Shown here: positions 8,612-18,277 of the stretch, piece by piece | Numbering within the stretch: position 1 is the first letter of the stretch | Layout: each line of letters starts with the position of its first letter | Origin: an uncultured Porphyromonadaceae bacterium | GTDB lineage: Bacteria > Bacteroidota > Bacteroidia > Bacteroidales > Muribaculaceae | Reading direction: 5' to 3' | Length of the DNA stretch: 64,000 bases | NCBI GenBank assembly: GCA_947175425.1 | Contig: CAMWMR010000008.1 | Location: forward strand, 1 to 64,000 | The notes under the pieces: model-generated | The model's input: only the letters and a program-made list of their open reading frames with translations | What the model was told of the DNA's origin: nothing | Databases searched by the model: none | Translations under genes and position numbers: made by a program

Positions 8612-9793
8612 ATGACCGACACACATAACAACATACACGACATATTCGACGACATACGCCCATACGACGACCACCAGTTTCATGAAAAAATTTCTGCTCT
8701 TGTTCATGAACCGGGGTTTGAGCATGCTGTGCGATATATAATGCCCGATGTTGACTACGACGACTTTGTAAACAAACTCGTCACCGTCCAGACTCAAATG
8801 GACTTTCAGGTTAAAATCATGGGGCCGTTCCTTGAAATGCTTGTTGCAAAAACAACTCACGGGCTAAGCATGGACGGTTACGAAAACTATAACCCCGAAA
8901 ACTCGCATGTGTTTATCACCAACCACCGCGATATAGTGTTGGACGCCTCGTTCCTTAACCTGTGCTTTATCCGTAAAAAACTGCCTATAACTCAGGTTGC
9001 TATAGGAAACAACCTCCTTATTTTCGACTGGATTACCGACCTTGTCAAGCTTAACCGGAGCTTCATCGTTAAACGCGACACTCGCGTCCGCGAAGCCTTG
9101 GAAGCCGCAAAACACCTCTCGGCATACATCCATCACACTGTTACCGATAAAAACGAATCGGTGTGGATTGCCCAACGCGAAGGACGCGCAAAGGACTCGA
9201 ACGACCTCACCCAGGACGCCGTAATTAAAATGCTTGCCCTGGCAGGCGACGGCGATGCAAAGGAGAATCTCTTGCCCCTCAACATAATGCCGGTGGCAAT
9301 TTCTTACGAATTCGACCCCAACGACTACCTCAAAGTTCGCGAATTCCTCCTCAAACGCCGCGACCCGCAATACAAAAAATCGCAGCGCGACGACCTCTTC
9401 AGCATGGAAACCGGACTCCTCAAACAAAAAGGACGGATTCACTTCCACCTCGGAAAATGCATTAACGACGACCTCAAAAACTCAACTCTCGAAAACCGTG
9501 CCGACGTTATTCGACACGTTTGCGAAACCCTCGACAACTCAATTCACAGTGGCTACCGCATTTTCCCCTGCAACTACATAGCCTACGACAAAGTACACGG
9601 CACTAACAAGTACGCCGACTGCTACACCGAGGCCGACCTCGAAAGTTTCCGTCACTACATAGCCTCACAGCTCGACAAAGTGGATGTAGAAAACATCACA
9701 CCGGAAGAACACGAGTTCATGCACCACATGATGCTCGTAATGTACGCCAATCCTCTCAAAAACCAACTGGCGGCTCTCGAAAACAAAAACTGA
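8612..9793 (+). CDS. Glycerolipid acyltransferase (PlsB/PlsC superfamily)
   Basis: A 393-residue cytosolic-looking protein. Around residues 108-118 it has VFITNHRDIVLDASFL, equivalent to the His/Asp acyltransferase motif I, though spaced HRDIVLD rather than the classical HxxxxD. Further on, WIAQREGRAKDSND resembles the glycine/arginine substrate-binding motif (EGxR) of glycerol-3-phosphate acyltransferases. The architecture, a helical N-terminus with a soluble catalytic domain and no clear membrane helix, is closer to PlsB-like proteins than to small PlsC enzymes. It may acylate glycerol-3-phosphate or a related acceptor in phospholipid synthesis; the acceptor is inferred, not shown. The next gene starts 8 bp after its stop. 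Confidence 0.7.
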   Translation: MTDTHNNIHDIFDDIRPYDDHQFHEKISALVHEPGFEHAVRYIMPDVDYDDFVNKLVTVQTQMDFQVKIMGPFLEMLVAKTTHGLSMDGYENYNPENSHVFITNHRDIVLDASFLNLCFIRKKLPITQVAIGNNLLIFDWITDLVKLNRSFIVKRDTRVREALEAAKHLSAYIHHTVTDKNESVWIAQREGRAKDSNDLTQDAVIKMLALAGDGDAKENLLPLNIMPVAISYEFDPNDYLKVREFLLKRRDPQYKKSQRDDLFSMETGLLKQKGRIHFHLGKCINDDLKNSTLENRADVIRHVCETLDNSIHSGYRIFPCNYIAYDKVHGTNKYADCYTEADLESFRHYIASQLDKVDVENITPEEHEFMHHMMLVMYANPLKNQLAALENKN

Positions 9794-9801
9794 AAACGGA
9801 A

Positions 9802-11007
9802 ATGCGACTCCCTCTCGTCCTCATTCTTCCCGTACTGATCCTCGGACTACTAATGGATTGGTACATATACCGCTCGGTTGCAAAAAACTGCCGCAAACAC
9901 GCCCGAACATGCAAAAAAATTGTTCTTTGGACGAGCGTGTTTTGCGAGCTGGCTCTTATTCTGTTGATTATATGGCCTAAACGCACCGGCTCCGAGAACA
10001 ATCTCACATTCCTAATGTGGGGTCTCTACTCATGGCTGTCCGTCTACGTCTCAAAGTTTATATTCATAATCGCCGACCTGATATCGGCAATTCCGGCCCG
10101 CTTTTCCGTTAAAAACCGCAAGCCGCGAAAGCTCATCGTTCCCACGGCTCTCGCCATAATTTGCTTTCTTACAATGTGGTGGGGCGCACTCATAAACCGC
10201 TTCAACATCGATGTGGTTGAAGTACCGTTTATAGACGAAAGAGTTCCCGACGACTTCAACGGCTTCAAAATAGCCCAGATAAGCGACATTCACACCGGCA
10301 CTTACGGCGACGACACTTCATTCCTCGAGAAACTTGTCGAACGAGTGAACGAGCTCAATCCCGATGTCATACTATTCACAGGCGACATCGTTAACCGACG
10401 CACCGACGAGCTTCTGCCATTTGTCGAAACTCTCGCCAAACTCAATGCGCCCTACGGAGTATATTCCGTTCTCGGAAACCACGATTACGGCGACTATTAT
10501 TCCTGGGAATCACCCGAAGCAAAGCAAGCCGACCATGAGCAACTCCTCGAACTTCAACAAAAAATGGGCTGGAAATTGCTCAACAATACCCACGAATTCA
10601 TTCACCGGGGAAACGATTCTATAGCAATCATTGGAGTCGAGAACATCGGCGACCCTCCATTCAACACCTACGGCGACCTCGACCTGGCATATCCGGCCGA
10701 CCTTGCTGACGACAACTTCAAAATCCTCATGAGCCACAATCCCGCGCATTGGGTTAACGATATTAAGGACAGTCCCGACAAGAACATACCTCTCACGCTC
10801 TCGGGGCACACGCACGCAATGCAGATTGAACTCTTTGGAATATCCCCCGCAGCTCTTCGCTACAGCACCTGGGGAGGAATGTACGACGACGGCGTAAACA
10901 AACACCGCCTCTACGTAAACATCGGGACAGGCGAAGTGGGAATCCCCGCACGAATCGGAGCCACCCCGGAAATAACACTTTTCACACTCTCCGGCCCGAA
11001 GCAATGA
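9802..11007 (+). CDS. Membrane-anchored metallophosphoesterase (YkuE/YaeI-like)
   Basis: A 401-residue protein with about four N-terminal transmembrane helices (up to residue 135) and then a calcineurin-type phosphoesterase domain. All metal-ligand motifs are present: ISDIHTG, FTGDIVN, LGNHDYG, MSHNPAH and SGHTHAMQ, plus NIGTG near the end. This is the YkuE/YaeI-like set. YaeI acts as a UDP-diacylglucosamine hydrolase in some bacteria, so a lipid or nucleotide substrate at the membrane is plausible but unproven. It shares an ATGA stop/start overlap with tex, indicating translational coupling. Confidence 0.8.
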   Translation: MRLPLVLILPVLILGLLMDWYIYRSVAKNCRKHARTCKKIVLWTSVFCELALILLIIWPKRTGSENNLTFLMWGLYSWLSVYVSKFIFIIADLISAIPARFSVKNRKPRKLIVPTALAIICFLTMWWGALINRFNIDVVEVPFIDERVPDDFNGFKIAQISDIHTGTYGDDTSFLEKLVERVNELNPDVILFTGDIVNRRTDELLPFVETLAKLNAPYGVYSVLGNHDYGDYYSWESPEAKQADHEQLLELQQKMGWKLLNNTHEFIHRGNDSIAIIGVENIGDPPFNTYGDLDLAYPADLADDNFKILMSHNPAHWVNDIKDSPDKNIPLTLSGHTHAMQIELFGISPAALRYSTWGGMYDDGVNKHRLYVNIGTGEVGIPARIGATPEITLFTLSGPKQ

Positions 11008-13145
11008 ATTCCATCGCCTCATCAATAGCGGCAAACCTGCAGCTACCTGTCAAAGGAGTGCAAGCCGTAATAGACCTGTTGGAAGAAGGTGCAACAGTGC
11101 CGTTCATAAGCCGATACCGCAAAGAACGTACAGGCTCTCTCGATGAACTGGCAGTCCGCAACATAGAAACCGAGCTAAGCGCTCAACGGCAGCTTCTGGC
11201 CAGGCGCGACTTCGTTCGAAACGCAATATGCGAAGCCGGAGCAATGACTCCGGCATTGGAAACACGCCTCACACAGGCCGGCACAATGACCGAACTGGAG
11301 GACATATACCTCCCGTTCAAGCCAAAACGAAACACACGTGCGGCAGTAGCTCGCGAAAAGGGTCTCGAACCCCTCGCAAAAATGATTATGGCAGGGAATT
11401 TTATACCTGCTGCCGATAACTGCCGCAACTTCATAGGAAAAGGAAAAGCCAACGACATTGACGATGCCATTTCCGGAGCCGCCGACATTATTGCCGAATG
11501 GGCCTCCGAAAACACACGTTTGCGAAACAACACACGACGCGTCTTGCGACGCGACGGAATTTACGCAAGCAATGTCGCAAAAGGCAAGGAGCAGGAAATC
11601 GAAACCTCCAAAGCCGCAATGTACGCCGACTTTCAAAAATCCGTGGCACGATGCTCGTCACATCAATACCTTGCAATGCGCCGTGCCGAGCGCGAGGGTC
11701 TTGTTAAGATAAAACTCCTCGCCGACGACAATACCATATCCCGCGATTTATGCCGCATTTTCACGCCGCAGCACGCAAACGGAACTTGCCGGCAAATCAT
11801 TGAAAACGCCGTGACCGATGCTTACAAACGGCTAATCCGGCCTTCGATAGAAAACGAAATAGCAGCCGAAAAGAAAAACGAAGCCGATAGTGTAGCTATT
11901 AATCTCTTCGCCGACAATCTCAGGCAGCTTCTCATGGCAGCTCCTTTGCACGGAAAAACCGTACTGGCTCTCGACCCCGGATTCCGCACAGGATGCAAAG
12001 TTGCCTGCCTTGATTGCGCAGGAACACTTCTGGCACACACTACAATATACCCCGCCGCTCCTAAAAACGACATTGACGGCAGCAGGCGAACAATCCAAGA
12101 CCTTTGCCTACGGTTCAAACCCCAAGCCGTGGCTATAGGAAACGGAACAGCATCGAGAGAAACCGAAGCATTCATCCGCAACTCGCGGCTATTCGAACCC
12201 GACGACATTTACATTGTCGACGAAAGCGGAGCATCCGTATACTCGGCGTCCGACATAGCACGCCACGAATTTCCCGACTATGACATCACCGTTCGCGGAA
12301 CCGTATCAATAGGCCGGAGGCTCATCGACCCCCTCGCCGAGCTTGTCAAAATCGACCCGCAATCAATAGGTGTGGGACAATACCAGCACGATGTAGACAA
12401 AGCAAAACTAAAAGACGCTCTCGACTACACCGTCATGAGTTGCGTAAACACCGTTGGAGTTAACGTCAACACGGCCTCGGAACAACTGCTCGGATACATT
12501 TCAGGCATCGGTCCGAAACTCGCCGAAAACATCGTGAAATATCGCGCCGAAAACGGCTTGTTCTCATCTCGCGCCGAATTGCGTAAAGTTCCCCGCCTTG
12601 GCGATAAAGCCTATGAACTCGCTGCCGGATTCATGAGAGTTCCCAATGGCGACAATCCACTCGACAACACCGGAATACATCCCGAAAGTTACAAAACAGT
12701 ATCGGCTCTTGCCAAAGAATGCCGGCTCTCGACCCGCGAGCTCGTTTCAAACACAACATTGCTCGCTCAAATTGATATCGACGACATGGCGGCAAGCCTC
12801 GCATGCGGAAAAGAAACACTGCGCGACATCATTGCCGAACTTGCCAAACCCGGACGTGACCCGCGTACCGACAACGACGATTCCCGCTTCAAACCCTCTG
12901 TAGCACACATTAATGAACTCCTCCCGGGAATGATTGTGAACGGGCGAGTATGTAACATAACGGCTTTCGGTGCTTTCATCGACCTCGGTATTCACGAAAA
13001 CGGACTCGTTCACATTTCGCAAATTTCCAAACAACGAATAAACTCGGTTTCCGAAGTCATCAAAATTGGCCAACTCGTCAAAGCAAGAGTTCTCGAAATC
13101 GACAATACACGCGGACGCATCAGCTTAACTCTTAAAGATGTGTGA
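11004..13145 (+). CDS. tex: Tex-family RNA-binding transcription accessory protein
   Basis: A 713-residue protein with standard Tex layout: a helical N-terminal domain at about 1-190, a YqgF/RNase H-like domain at about 320-450 (VLALDPGFRTGCKVACLD), helix-hairpin-helix segments at about 490-560 (VNVNTASEQLLGYISGIGP) and a C-terminal S1 RNA-binding domain at about 640-713 (PGMIVNGRVCNITAFGAFID). In the family it binds nucleic acid and influences transcription and ribosome-associated processes; it is often essential or virulence-related. The start overlaps the preceding stop by 4 bp, and its own end overlaps the next gene by 8 bp. Confidence 0.95.
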   Translation: MNSIASSIAANLQLPVKGVQAVIDLLEEGATVPFISRYRKERTGSLDELAVRNIETELSAQRQLLARRDFVRNAICEAGAMTPALETRLTQAGTMTELEDIYLPFKPKRNTRAAVAREKGLEPLAKMIMAGNFIPAADNCRNFIGKGKANDIDDAISGAADIIAEWASENTRLRNNTRRVLRRDGIYASNVAKGKEQEIETSKAAMYADFQKSVARCSSHQYLAMRRAEREGLVKIKLLADDNTISRDLCRIFTPQHANGTCRQIIENAVTDAYKRLIRPSIENEIAAEKKNEADSVAINLFADNLRQLLMAAPLHGKTVLALDPGFRTGCKVACLDCAGTLLAHTTIYPAAPKNDIDGSRRTIQDLCLRFKPQAVAIGNGTASRETEAFIRNSRLFEPDDIYIVDESGASVYSASDIARHEFPDYDITVRGTVSIGRRLIDPLAELVKIDPQSIGVGQYQHDVDKAKLKDALDYTVMSCVNTVGVNVNTASEQLLGYISGIGPKLAENIVKYRAENGLFSSRAELRKVPRLGDKAYELAAGFMRVPNGDNPLDNTGIHPESYKTVSALAKECRLSTRELVSNTTLLAQIDIDDMAASLACGKETLRDIIAELAKPGRDPRTDNDDSRFKPSVAHINELLPGMIVNGRVCNITAFGAFIDLGIHENGLVHISQISKQRINSVSEVIKIGQLVKARVLEIDNTRGRISLTLKDV

Positions 13146-13533
13146 TAAATATCATAGTTCAATAATTTGTCTTGGCGGTAATGCGCTTGCCACTCGCGGC
13201 GAGATAGAACTCGCCACCGAACTGCTCGCGCAACTGGGCATTATAACGGCACAAACCGAATCGTACCCTACTCCGCCGGAATACGAAGGGGAAATATTCC
13301 CGTATCTCAACCGGGTGGTAATGCTGAACACAAGCCTCTCGCTGCAAGAACTGGAAAAACACACCAAAAACTACGAACATTCAAAACGAGCAGGCAATAA
13401 AGAAGAAAACCGCGTAAACATTGATATTGACATTGTAACCTTCGACAACCAAACCATACGCCCGGCCGATGCTTCAGCCTCCTATTTCCGCATAGGTATT
13501 TCAAAACTCCAGAAACAGAGCCTTACAGTTTAA
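13138..13533 (+). CDS. folK: Divergent HPPK (folate pathway pyrophosphokinase)
   Basis: A 131-residue protein resembling 6-hydroxymethyl-7,8-dihydropterin pyrophosphokinase. It has an N-terminal SIICLGGNA (usually LGSN), then EIFPYLNRVV (family FxNxV) and NIDIDIVTFDNQTI (family DxDIL with metal-binding Asp residues). The arginine-rich loop between them (family RxxRWGPRxxDxD) is shortened to RAGNKEENRVNIDID and lacks the usual RWGPR. It is also shorter than most FolK proteins (about 155-160 residues). It could be a functional minimal HPPK or a relative with altered activity. It overlaps tex by 8 bp and converges with comEC, overlapping it tail to tail by 33 bp. Confidence 0.6.
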   Translation: MCDKYHSSIICLGGNALATRGEIELATELLAQLGIITAQTESYPTPPEYEGEIFPYLNRVVMLNTSLSLQELEKHTKNYEHSKRAGNKEENRVNIDIDIVTFDNQTIRPADASASYFRIGISKLQKQSLTV

Positions 13534-15468
13534 AGGATGCAAAGGAATACCGCTACGCTCGCAAATATCCTTCAACGCCTTTGCCCGTTCAGCCTCAATA
13601 TTGCAGCCCGAAACAACAGCTTTAGGCTTGACCAATAGCAATAACGAAGCATAACTTCCGCGAAATCCGTGATCTATAATCAAGAAATCAGCCCCCGGGA
13701 CAAGTTCCTTCGGTAATTCCTTACCGGCAAATACAACCCGTATTCCTCCGGCCTCAAATTCCCTTGCCGAGGTCTTTTCCACCTCCGCAACATCAAAACC
13801 GCACCCGTGGACATATTCCATAACAGCACTGTTCGCACGCAAAGGCATGTGCTCGAATGTCAAAATCTTACCCCTGTCAATCAGCACAGTCTCCGTAGAA
13901 AATCGCGAACCGTCAACCAAAAACTGCGAGACTTCTTTCCTTGGCGCACTGCAGCCCGCTGCGCTGAGGAACACAAGCATCACACACACGGCAATCACGC
14001 GGTGCGTCCGTCCTTTCCCGTGTATTACAAATGCAAAAGCAACAATGGCTAACGCAAATAAACAAATTGCGCCTTCCTGCAAATACAAGCGTAATGCCGC
14101 AGGGCCGCAGTCAATTGCCGTATCACACATCTTTTCCATGCCCCGATACATAAAATCCATGCACCCCGACAAAAACGACACGCCGTAGCCTGCCGCATGA
14201 AGCACCGAAGTAATGATCCCCGATACCATAAACACAGGGAATAACAGAACTGCAAGCGCGTTTGCGGGAACCGACAGCAAGGGCAGTTCATGAAACCACG
14301 CGAGCAATACCGGCGCTGTGCCAAGCATAGCCGCAAAAGGCGAGATTATTAAACCCGCAAGGCTATGAAATCCCCTGATTCTCCCGGGAACAGGATTCAT
14401 TGCCCCCGAAAATGTTATAAGACCTGCGACCGCTCCGACCGACAGCTGAAAACCCGGCGATATAATACTCGCCGGATTACACATAACAATAACCGCAACC
14501 GAGAGCAACAAGCCGTTCCATGCAGGGCGATCACTCTCCATAAGCACGCATATGTAATATGCCGTAATCATAACCGACGCTCGTTGAACCGAGGGCGACA
14601 ATCCGCAAAGAATGGCATAAAGCCACACACCGGCTACAATTATCAAATATCGCACTCTGCCATACTTCGACCACACTCCAAGCGGATAACACAGTATTCC
14701 TAAAAACAAGGCCAAAAGCCCTACGTGAAAGCCGCTTACGCACAACAGATGCGCAATGCCAAGCGAACGGAAGCGATCCTTTACCCCCGCCCCGGCATGA
14801 CCGCCGAAACACGACGATACAAGCAAAGCCGACGTTTTTGTATCCATTGGCGTTGAGTAAATACTCTCGGCTATGGAACGACGCACACGGCTCGCCATGG
14901 CTTGAAAAGAATCTTCAAATCCTACAATACTCACATCGGCCGGAGTAACTGTCATTCGCCCACAGCTTCCGCTGCCCCGCGTCCCAAGCTCACGCATATT
15001 GAGAAACGGTACTCCCGCATATTTGTCGGCCGGTTCAAAAACGCCGTACACCGTCAATTTCATGCCCTCCTCAAGCTGCAGAACAACATCGCTCAATATT
15101 ATGTCGCAGGGAAATGACGTTACCGAATTCCCCTCTACGGCCTTGACGTCGGCAGTGACAAGCACCGATGCGTTCAATTCGCTCACACGCTTTACACACA
15201 CCGAGTAATGGCGCGGAACGCCGTCATACATCTCAGCAGGGGGACTATGCCGAGCGCTTTCCCATGCAACTATCAAAGTAACAGCCGCTGTTAGCAACAT
15301 CCCTGCACGAGAAGCGCCTTTGCCGTATATAAAAACGGCAAAGGCGCAAATCAATGATATTATGCTTAAAATGTAAGCGACCGCAGAATCGGCCGATACA
15401 GCAATTGCAGCCGTCACGGCTCCCGCAGCAAGCGGTAGAGCCGGTGCCGACTGCATCAGTTTTTTCAT
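13501..15468 (-). CDS. comEC: ComEC/Rec2-family DNA-uptake channel protein
   Basis: A 655-residue polytopic membrane protein. I place the start at the ATG at 15466-15468 (MKKLMQSAPALPL), which overlaps the preceding stop by 4 bp; a longer reading of 53 residues is not hydrophobic and lies inside the neighbour. The competence domain is at about residues 210-480, with LGIAHLLCVSGFHVGLLALF and GLSPSVQRASVM, both hallmark segments. The C-terminal part after about residue 530 follows the metallo-beta-lactamase-like region of ComEC but shows no HxHxDH metal motif, so nuclease activity looks unlikely. In the family, ComEC moves single-stranded DNA across the inner membrane. Confidence 0.88.
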   Translation of the reverse strand: MKKLMQSAPALPLAAGAVTAAIAVSADSAVAYILSIISLICAFAVFIYGKGASRAGMLLTAAVTLIVAWESARHSPPAEMYDGVPRHYSVCVKRVSELNASVLVTADVKAVEGNSVTSFPCDIILSDVVLQLEEGMKLTVYGVFEPADKYAGVPFLNMRELGTRGSGSCGRMTVTPADVSIVGFEDSFQAMASRVRRSIAESIYSTPMDTKTSALLVSSCFGGHAGAGVKDRFRSLGIAHLLCVSGFHVGLLALFLGILCYPLGVWSKYGRVRYLIIVAGVWLYAILCGLSPSVQRASVMITAYYICVLMESDRPAWNGLLLSVAVIVMCNPASIISPGFQLSVGAVAGLITFSGAMNPVPGRIRGFHSLAGLIISPFAAMLGTAPVLLAWFHELPLLSVPANALAVLLFPVFMVSGIITSVLHAAGYGVSFLSGCMDFMYRGMEKMCDTAIDCGPAALRLYLQEGAICLFALAIVAFAFVIHGKGRTHRVIAVCVMLVFLSAAGCSAPRKEVSQFLVDGSRFSTETVLIDRGKILTFEHMPLRANSAVMEYVHGCGFDVAEVEKTSAREFEAGGIRVVFAGKELPKELVPGADFLIIDHGFRGSYASLLLLVKPKAVVSGCNIEAERAKALKDICERSGIPLHPLNCKALFLEF

Positions 15469-16409
15469 ACGGTTTCCAAAACCACGAACAGAGAGGATAC
15501 GCTGATTACAATCCAAAGCAGAACAGCCTGCAACAGCGGTTTGATACCCACGGCTCGTATGGATTTCAACGAAAGCGACGCACCAATCATAAACAGGGTA
15601 AGAACCATACCACGCTTGGCAATCCAAACCATAACATCCACAAACATAGCGGGTAGATTGGCATAGGTGTTTACAACCATTGCAAGCACAAATATGAATA
15701 TGAACCAGGGTATGGAGATTCGGGCTGTTTTATCGCGGAAAATCACCATAGTTACCAGGGCAAGCGGAATTATCCACAAAGCACGTGTAAGCTTTATAAG
15801 AGTCGCTATCTGCAATGCCTCTTCACCAAAGCTTTCGCCGGCGCCTACAACCGAGGAGGTATCATGAATTGCAATCGCTGCCCATGTTCCGAACTGCTGC
15901 TGAGTCATGTCGAGCAAATGTCCTAAGGGCGGGAAAATAAACAGGGCTATCGAATTGAGGATAAAGATTACACCGAGCGATACGGCCATCTCATTCTCGT
16001 CGGCCTTGAGCACGGGACCAACAGCAGCAATGGCACTGCCGCCGCATATAGCTGTGCCCGACGAAATAAGGTACGACGTCTTGCGGTTGATGTGGAACCA
16101 CATTCCCAGCAGAACGCCCAAAACCATAACACCCACTACCGATACCACAGTAAACAACATTCCTTCCGAACCACTCTTAAGCGATTCCTGAAGATTCATG
16201 TTAAAGCCAAGACACACTACGGCTACCTGTAGCAGATACTTTGATGTCTTTTTGTTGAATTTCGGACAAGGAGCGGGGAATGTGAACGCAAACACAAGAC
16301 CCAGCAAAAGAGCTATAGGAGCAGTAATGGACCACAGCCCTACCATGTCGAACGGGAACAGTATAAGTACTATGAGCAATACATATACAATCTTGGAAAA
16401 CTGTTTCAT
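15465..16409 (-). CDS. YeiH-family (UPF0324) putative anion/sulfate exporter
   Basis: A 314-residue membrane protein with about ten hydrophobic segments. It contains LVAVVCLGFNMNL-like and YLISSGTAICGGSAIAAV stretches, the latter the signature of the YeiH/UPF0324 family, and later AIAIHDTSSVVGAGESFG, also diagnostic. The family is annotated as sulfate or small-anion exporters on thin evidence. It sits 9 bp downstream of aroE, with its stop overlapping the comEC start, so it belongs to the PASTA-rluD-aroE-comEC transcription unit without an evident functional link. Confidence 0.85.
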   Translation of the reverse strand: MKQFSKIVYVLLIVLILFPFDMVGLWSITAPIALLLGLVFAFTFPAPCPKFNKKTSKYLLQVAVVCLGFNMNLQESLKSGSEGMLFTVVSVVGVMVLGVLLGMWFHINRKTSYLISSGTAICGGSAIAAVGPVLKADENEMAVSLGVIFILNSIALFIFPPLGHLLDMTQQQFGTWAAIAIHDTSSVVGAGESFGEEALQIATLIKLTRALWIIPLALVTMVIFRDKTARISIPWFIFIFVLAMVVNTYANLPAMFVDVMVWIAKRGMVLTLFMIGASLSLKSIRAVGIKPLLQAVLLWIVISVSSLFVVLETV

Positions 16410-16418
16410 ATATTTTTA

Positions 16419-17204
16419 TTAATCGTTTGACCAAATTTTCAACGACTCAAGAGCCTGGATGTGCAACATCTCCTCACCACTCTTGGCCGGGGCGCCTTGC
16501 GCTATTGCTCGTTTCATAAACAGCGTCACCGCCGGATTATAAACGAGGTCATACACCCGGTTATTGTGTCCGAGCAATTCAAATGGAAACGGTGCACAAG
16601 TATCTTCTGCGGGGAATGTGCCTGCAGGCGTGGCGTTTACAATGAACGGATACTTCTGCAAAAGCTCGGAATTTATATCTTCATAAGCTATAATTCCCTC
16701 TCCTTTTTGCTCGCGCGACACACGCAGAACCGCATGCCCCATGCTTTCGAGCGCATACTTCACGGCAAGCGATGCACCGCCGGTTCCCAGCACAAGCGCT
16801 CCGCAGTCCGCGGGCATATCTGCTATAAACGGGGCTGCGCTTTCCGCAAAACCCTTTACATCGGTATTATAACCTTCGAGCGATGTCACGCGTCCTGTCG
16901 CATCCCGGTTAATCTTAACGGTATTCACCGCGCCAAGCTCTGCGGCTGCCGGCTCTATATAATCCAGAAACTCCTGTATGCTGCGCTTATACGGGGCTGT
17001 AACATTAAACCCTTTAAGCTTGGGAGCAAACAGTACAAGGGAATAGAGAGAAGCGGCATCAAGCTTGCGCATCTCAAAATTCTCATACGAACGGTTCGTG
17101 CCGTCTGCCTTAAATAATTCGGTAAAAAATGCTTTGGAAAAACTGTGGCCAAGCGGATAACCTATCAGTCCGTAATCCGCCTGCGAAAATTGCTGCTGAT
17201 TCAT
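16419..17204 (-). CDS. aroE: Shikimate dehydrogenase
   Basis: A 261-residue AroE. The start chosen is the ATG at 17202-17204 (MNQQQFSQADYGLIGYPLGH), which makes an ATGA overlap with the rluD stop; an upstream ATG would extend it by nine residues into rluD. Substrate-binding residues are visible in GYPLGHSFSKAFF and GFNVTAPYKRSI (catalytic Lys), AVNTVKI and GYNTDVKGF. The dinucleotide loop is VLGTGGASLAVKYAL. It reduces 3-dehydroshikimate to shikimate with NADPH in aromatic amino acid synthesis. Confidence 0.93.
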   Translation of the reverse strand: MNQQQFSQADYGLIGYPLGHSFSKAFFTELFKADGTNRSYENFEMRKLDAASLYSLVLFAPKLKGFNVTAPYKRSIQEFLDYIEPAAAELGAVNTVKINRDATGRVTSLEGYNTDVKGFAESAAPFIADMPADCGALVLGTGGASLAVKYALESMGHAVLRVSREQKGEGIIAYEDINSELLQKYPFIVNATPAGTFPAEDTCAPFPFELLGHNNRVYDLVYNPAVTLFMKRAIAQGAPAKSGEEMLHIQALESLKIWSND

Positions 17205-18274
17205 TTCAAACCTGCTGTATATGTTCGCCACCTGTCAATCAGCAATTCCATATCGCTCGGCAGTGGCGCTGTAAAAAACATTTCTTCGCCTGTCTCGGGA
17301 TGTTTGAACCCTAATGTTCGCGCATGAAGTGCCTGTCGCGGACAAAGCTCAAAGCAATTCTTAACAAACGCTTGGTACGACGAGGAGTTTACTCCACGCA
17401 AAGCCTTATCGCCGCCGTAACGCGCATCATTGAACAGCGGATGTCCCAAGTGCTTCATATGCACGCGAATCTGATGCGTACGCCCTGTCTCGAGAACGCA
17501 CTTCACAACCGATACATGTGCAAACTGCTCCATAACTTTATAATGTGTGACAGCACGCTTGCCCTCGGGGCCGTCCAAAGGAAAAGTTGTCATCTGTAAA
17601 CGATCCTTGGGAGAACGGCCTATATTGGTCGATACAGTACCCTCCGGCGGCTCGGGTGTTCCCCACAACACGGCAACATACTCGCGTTTGGTAGTCTTGT
17701 TAAAAAACTGCCGGCCCAGATTGGTCTTCGCATCCGGGGTTTTGGCAACAACAAGCAAACCCGATGTATCCTTGTCAATTCTATGCACAAGACCAAGACG
17801 CGGATCGTTTACATCGTAATCCGGTGTATCCCTGAAATGCCATGCAAGCGCATTGACAAGCGTACCATCATAATTTCCGTGACCCGGATGTACCACAAGT
17901 CCGGCAGGCTTGTTCACAACAAGCACATAACGGTCCTCGTAAACTATATCAAGCGGAATGTCCTGGGCAATAACCTCGAACTCATACCGCGGCCTATCCA
18001 TTACAACCTGAATAACGTCATTAGGCTTTACTCGGTAGTTGCTCTTTACCGGCTTTCCGTTGGCAAGTATACATCCGGCCTCGGCAGCCTGCTGCACACG
18101 GTTTCGCGACGATTTCTGTAATCGCGCTACAAGAAATTTGTCAACTCGAAGAAGCTCCTGGCCTTTGTCGGCTACAAAACGGAAATGTTCATAGAGTTCG
18201 TTTCCGTTAATCTCTATAACCGGCGACGATGCTTCCTCATCAAGTTCTTCCTGAGATGTATAATCCTCGTTCAC
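17201..18274 (-). CDS. rluD: RluD-type 23S rRNA pseudouridine synthase
   Basis: A 357-residue protein with an N-terminal S4 RNA-binding domain at about 40-100 (LLRVDKFLVARLQKSSRNRVQ) and a pseudouridine synthase domain with the catalytic motif GLVHRIDKDTSGLLVVAKT, followed by EYVAVLWG and TGRTHQIRVHMKHLGHPL. This is the RluA/RluD family that modifies helix 69 of 23S rRNA. The gene begins 3 bp after the PASTA-protein stop and overlaps aroE. The PASTA plus rluD pairing is common in Bacteroidetes. Confidence 0.92.
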   Translation of the reverse strand: MNEDYTSQEELDEEASSPVIEINGNELYEHFRFVADKGQELLRVDKFLVARLQKSSRNRVQQAAEAGCILANGKPVKSNYRVKPNDVIQVVMDRPRYEFEVIAQDIPLDIVYEDRYVLVVNKPAGLVVHPGHGNYDGTLVNALAWHFRDTPDYDVNDPRLGLVHRIDKDTSGLLVVAKTPDAKTNLGRQFFNKTTKREYVAVLWGTPEPPEGTVSTNIGRSPKDRLQMTTFPLDGPEGKRAVTHYKVMEQFAHVSVVKCVLETGRTHQIRVHMKHLGHPLFNDARYGGDKALRGVNSSSYQAFVKNCFELCPRQALHARTLGFKHPETGEEMFFTAPLPSDMELLIDRWRTYTAGLK

Positions 18275-18277
18275 AGC

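Noticed and set aside
15469-15627. A 53-codon N-terminal extension of comEC
   Set aside because: It lies within the yeiH gene and lacks membrane character; the ATG at 15468 gives an ATGA overlap and a family-like N-terminus.
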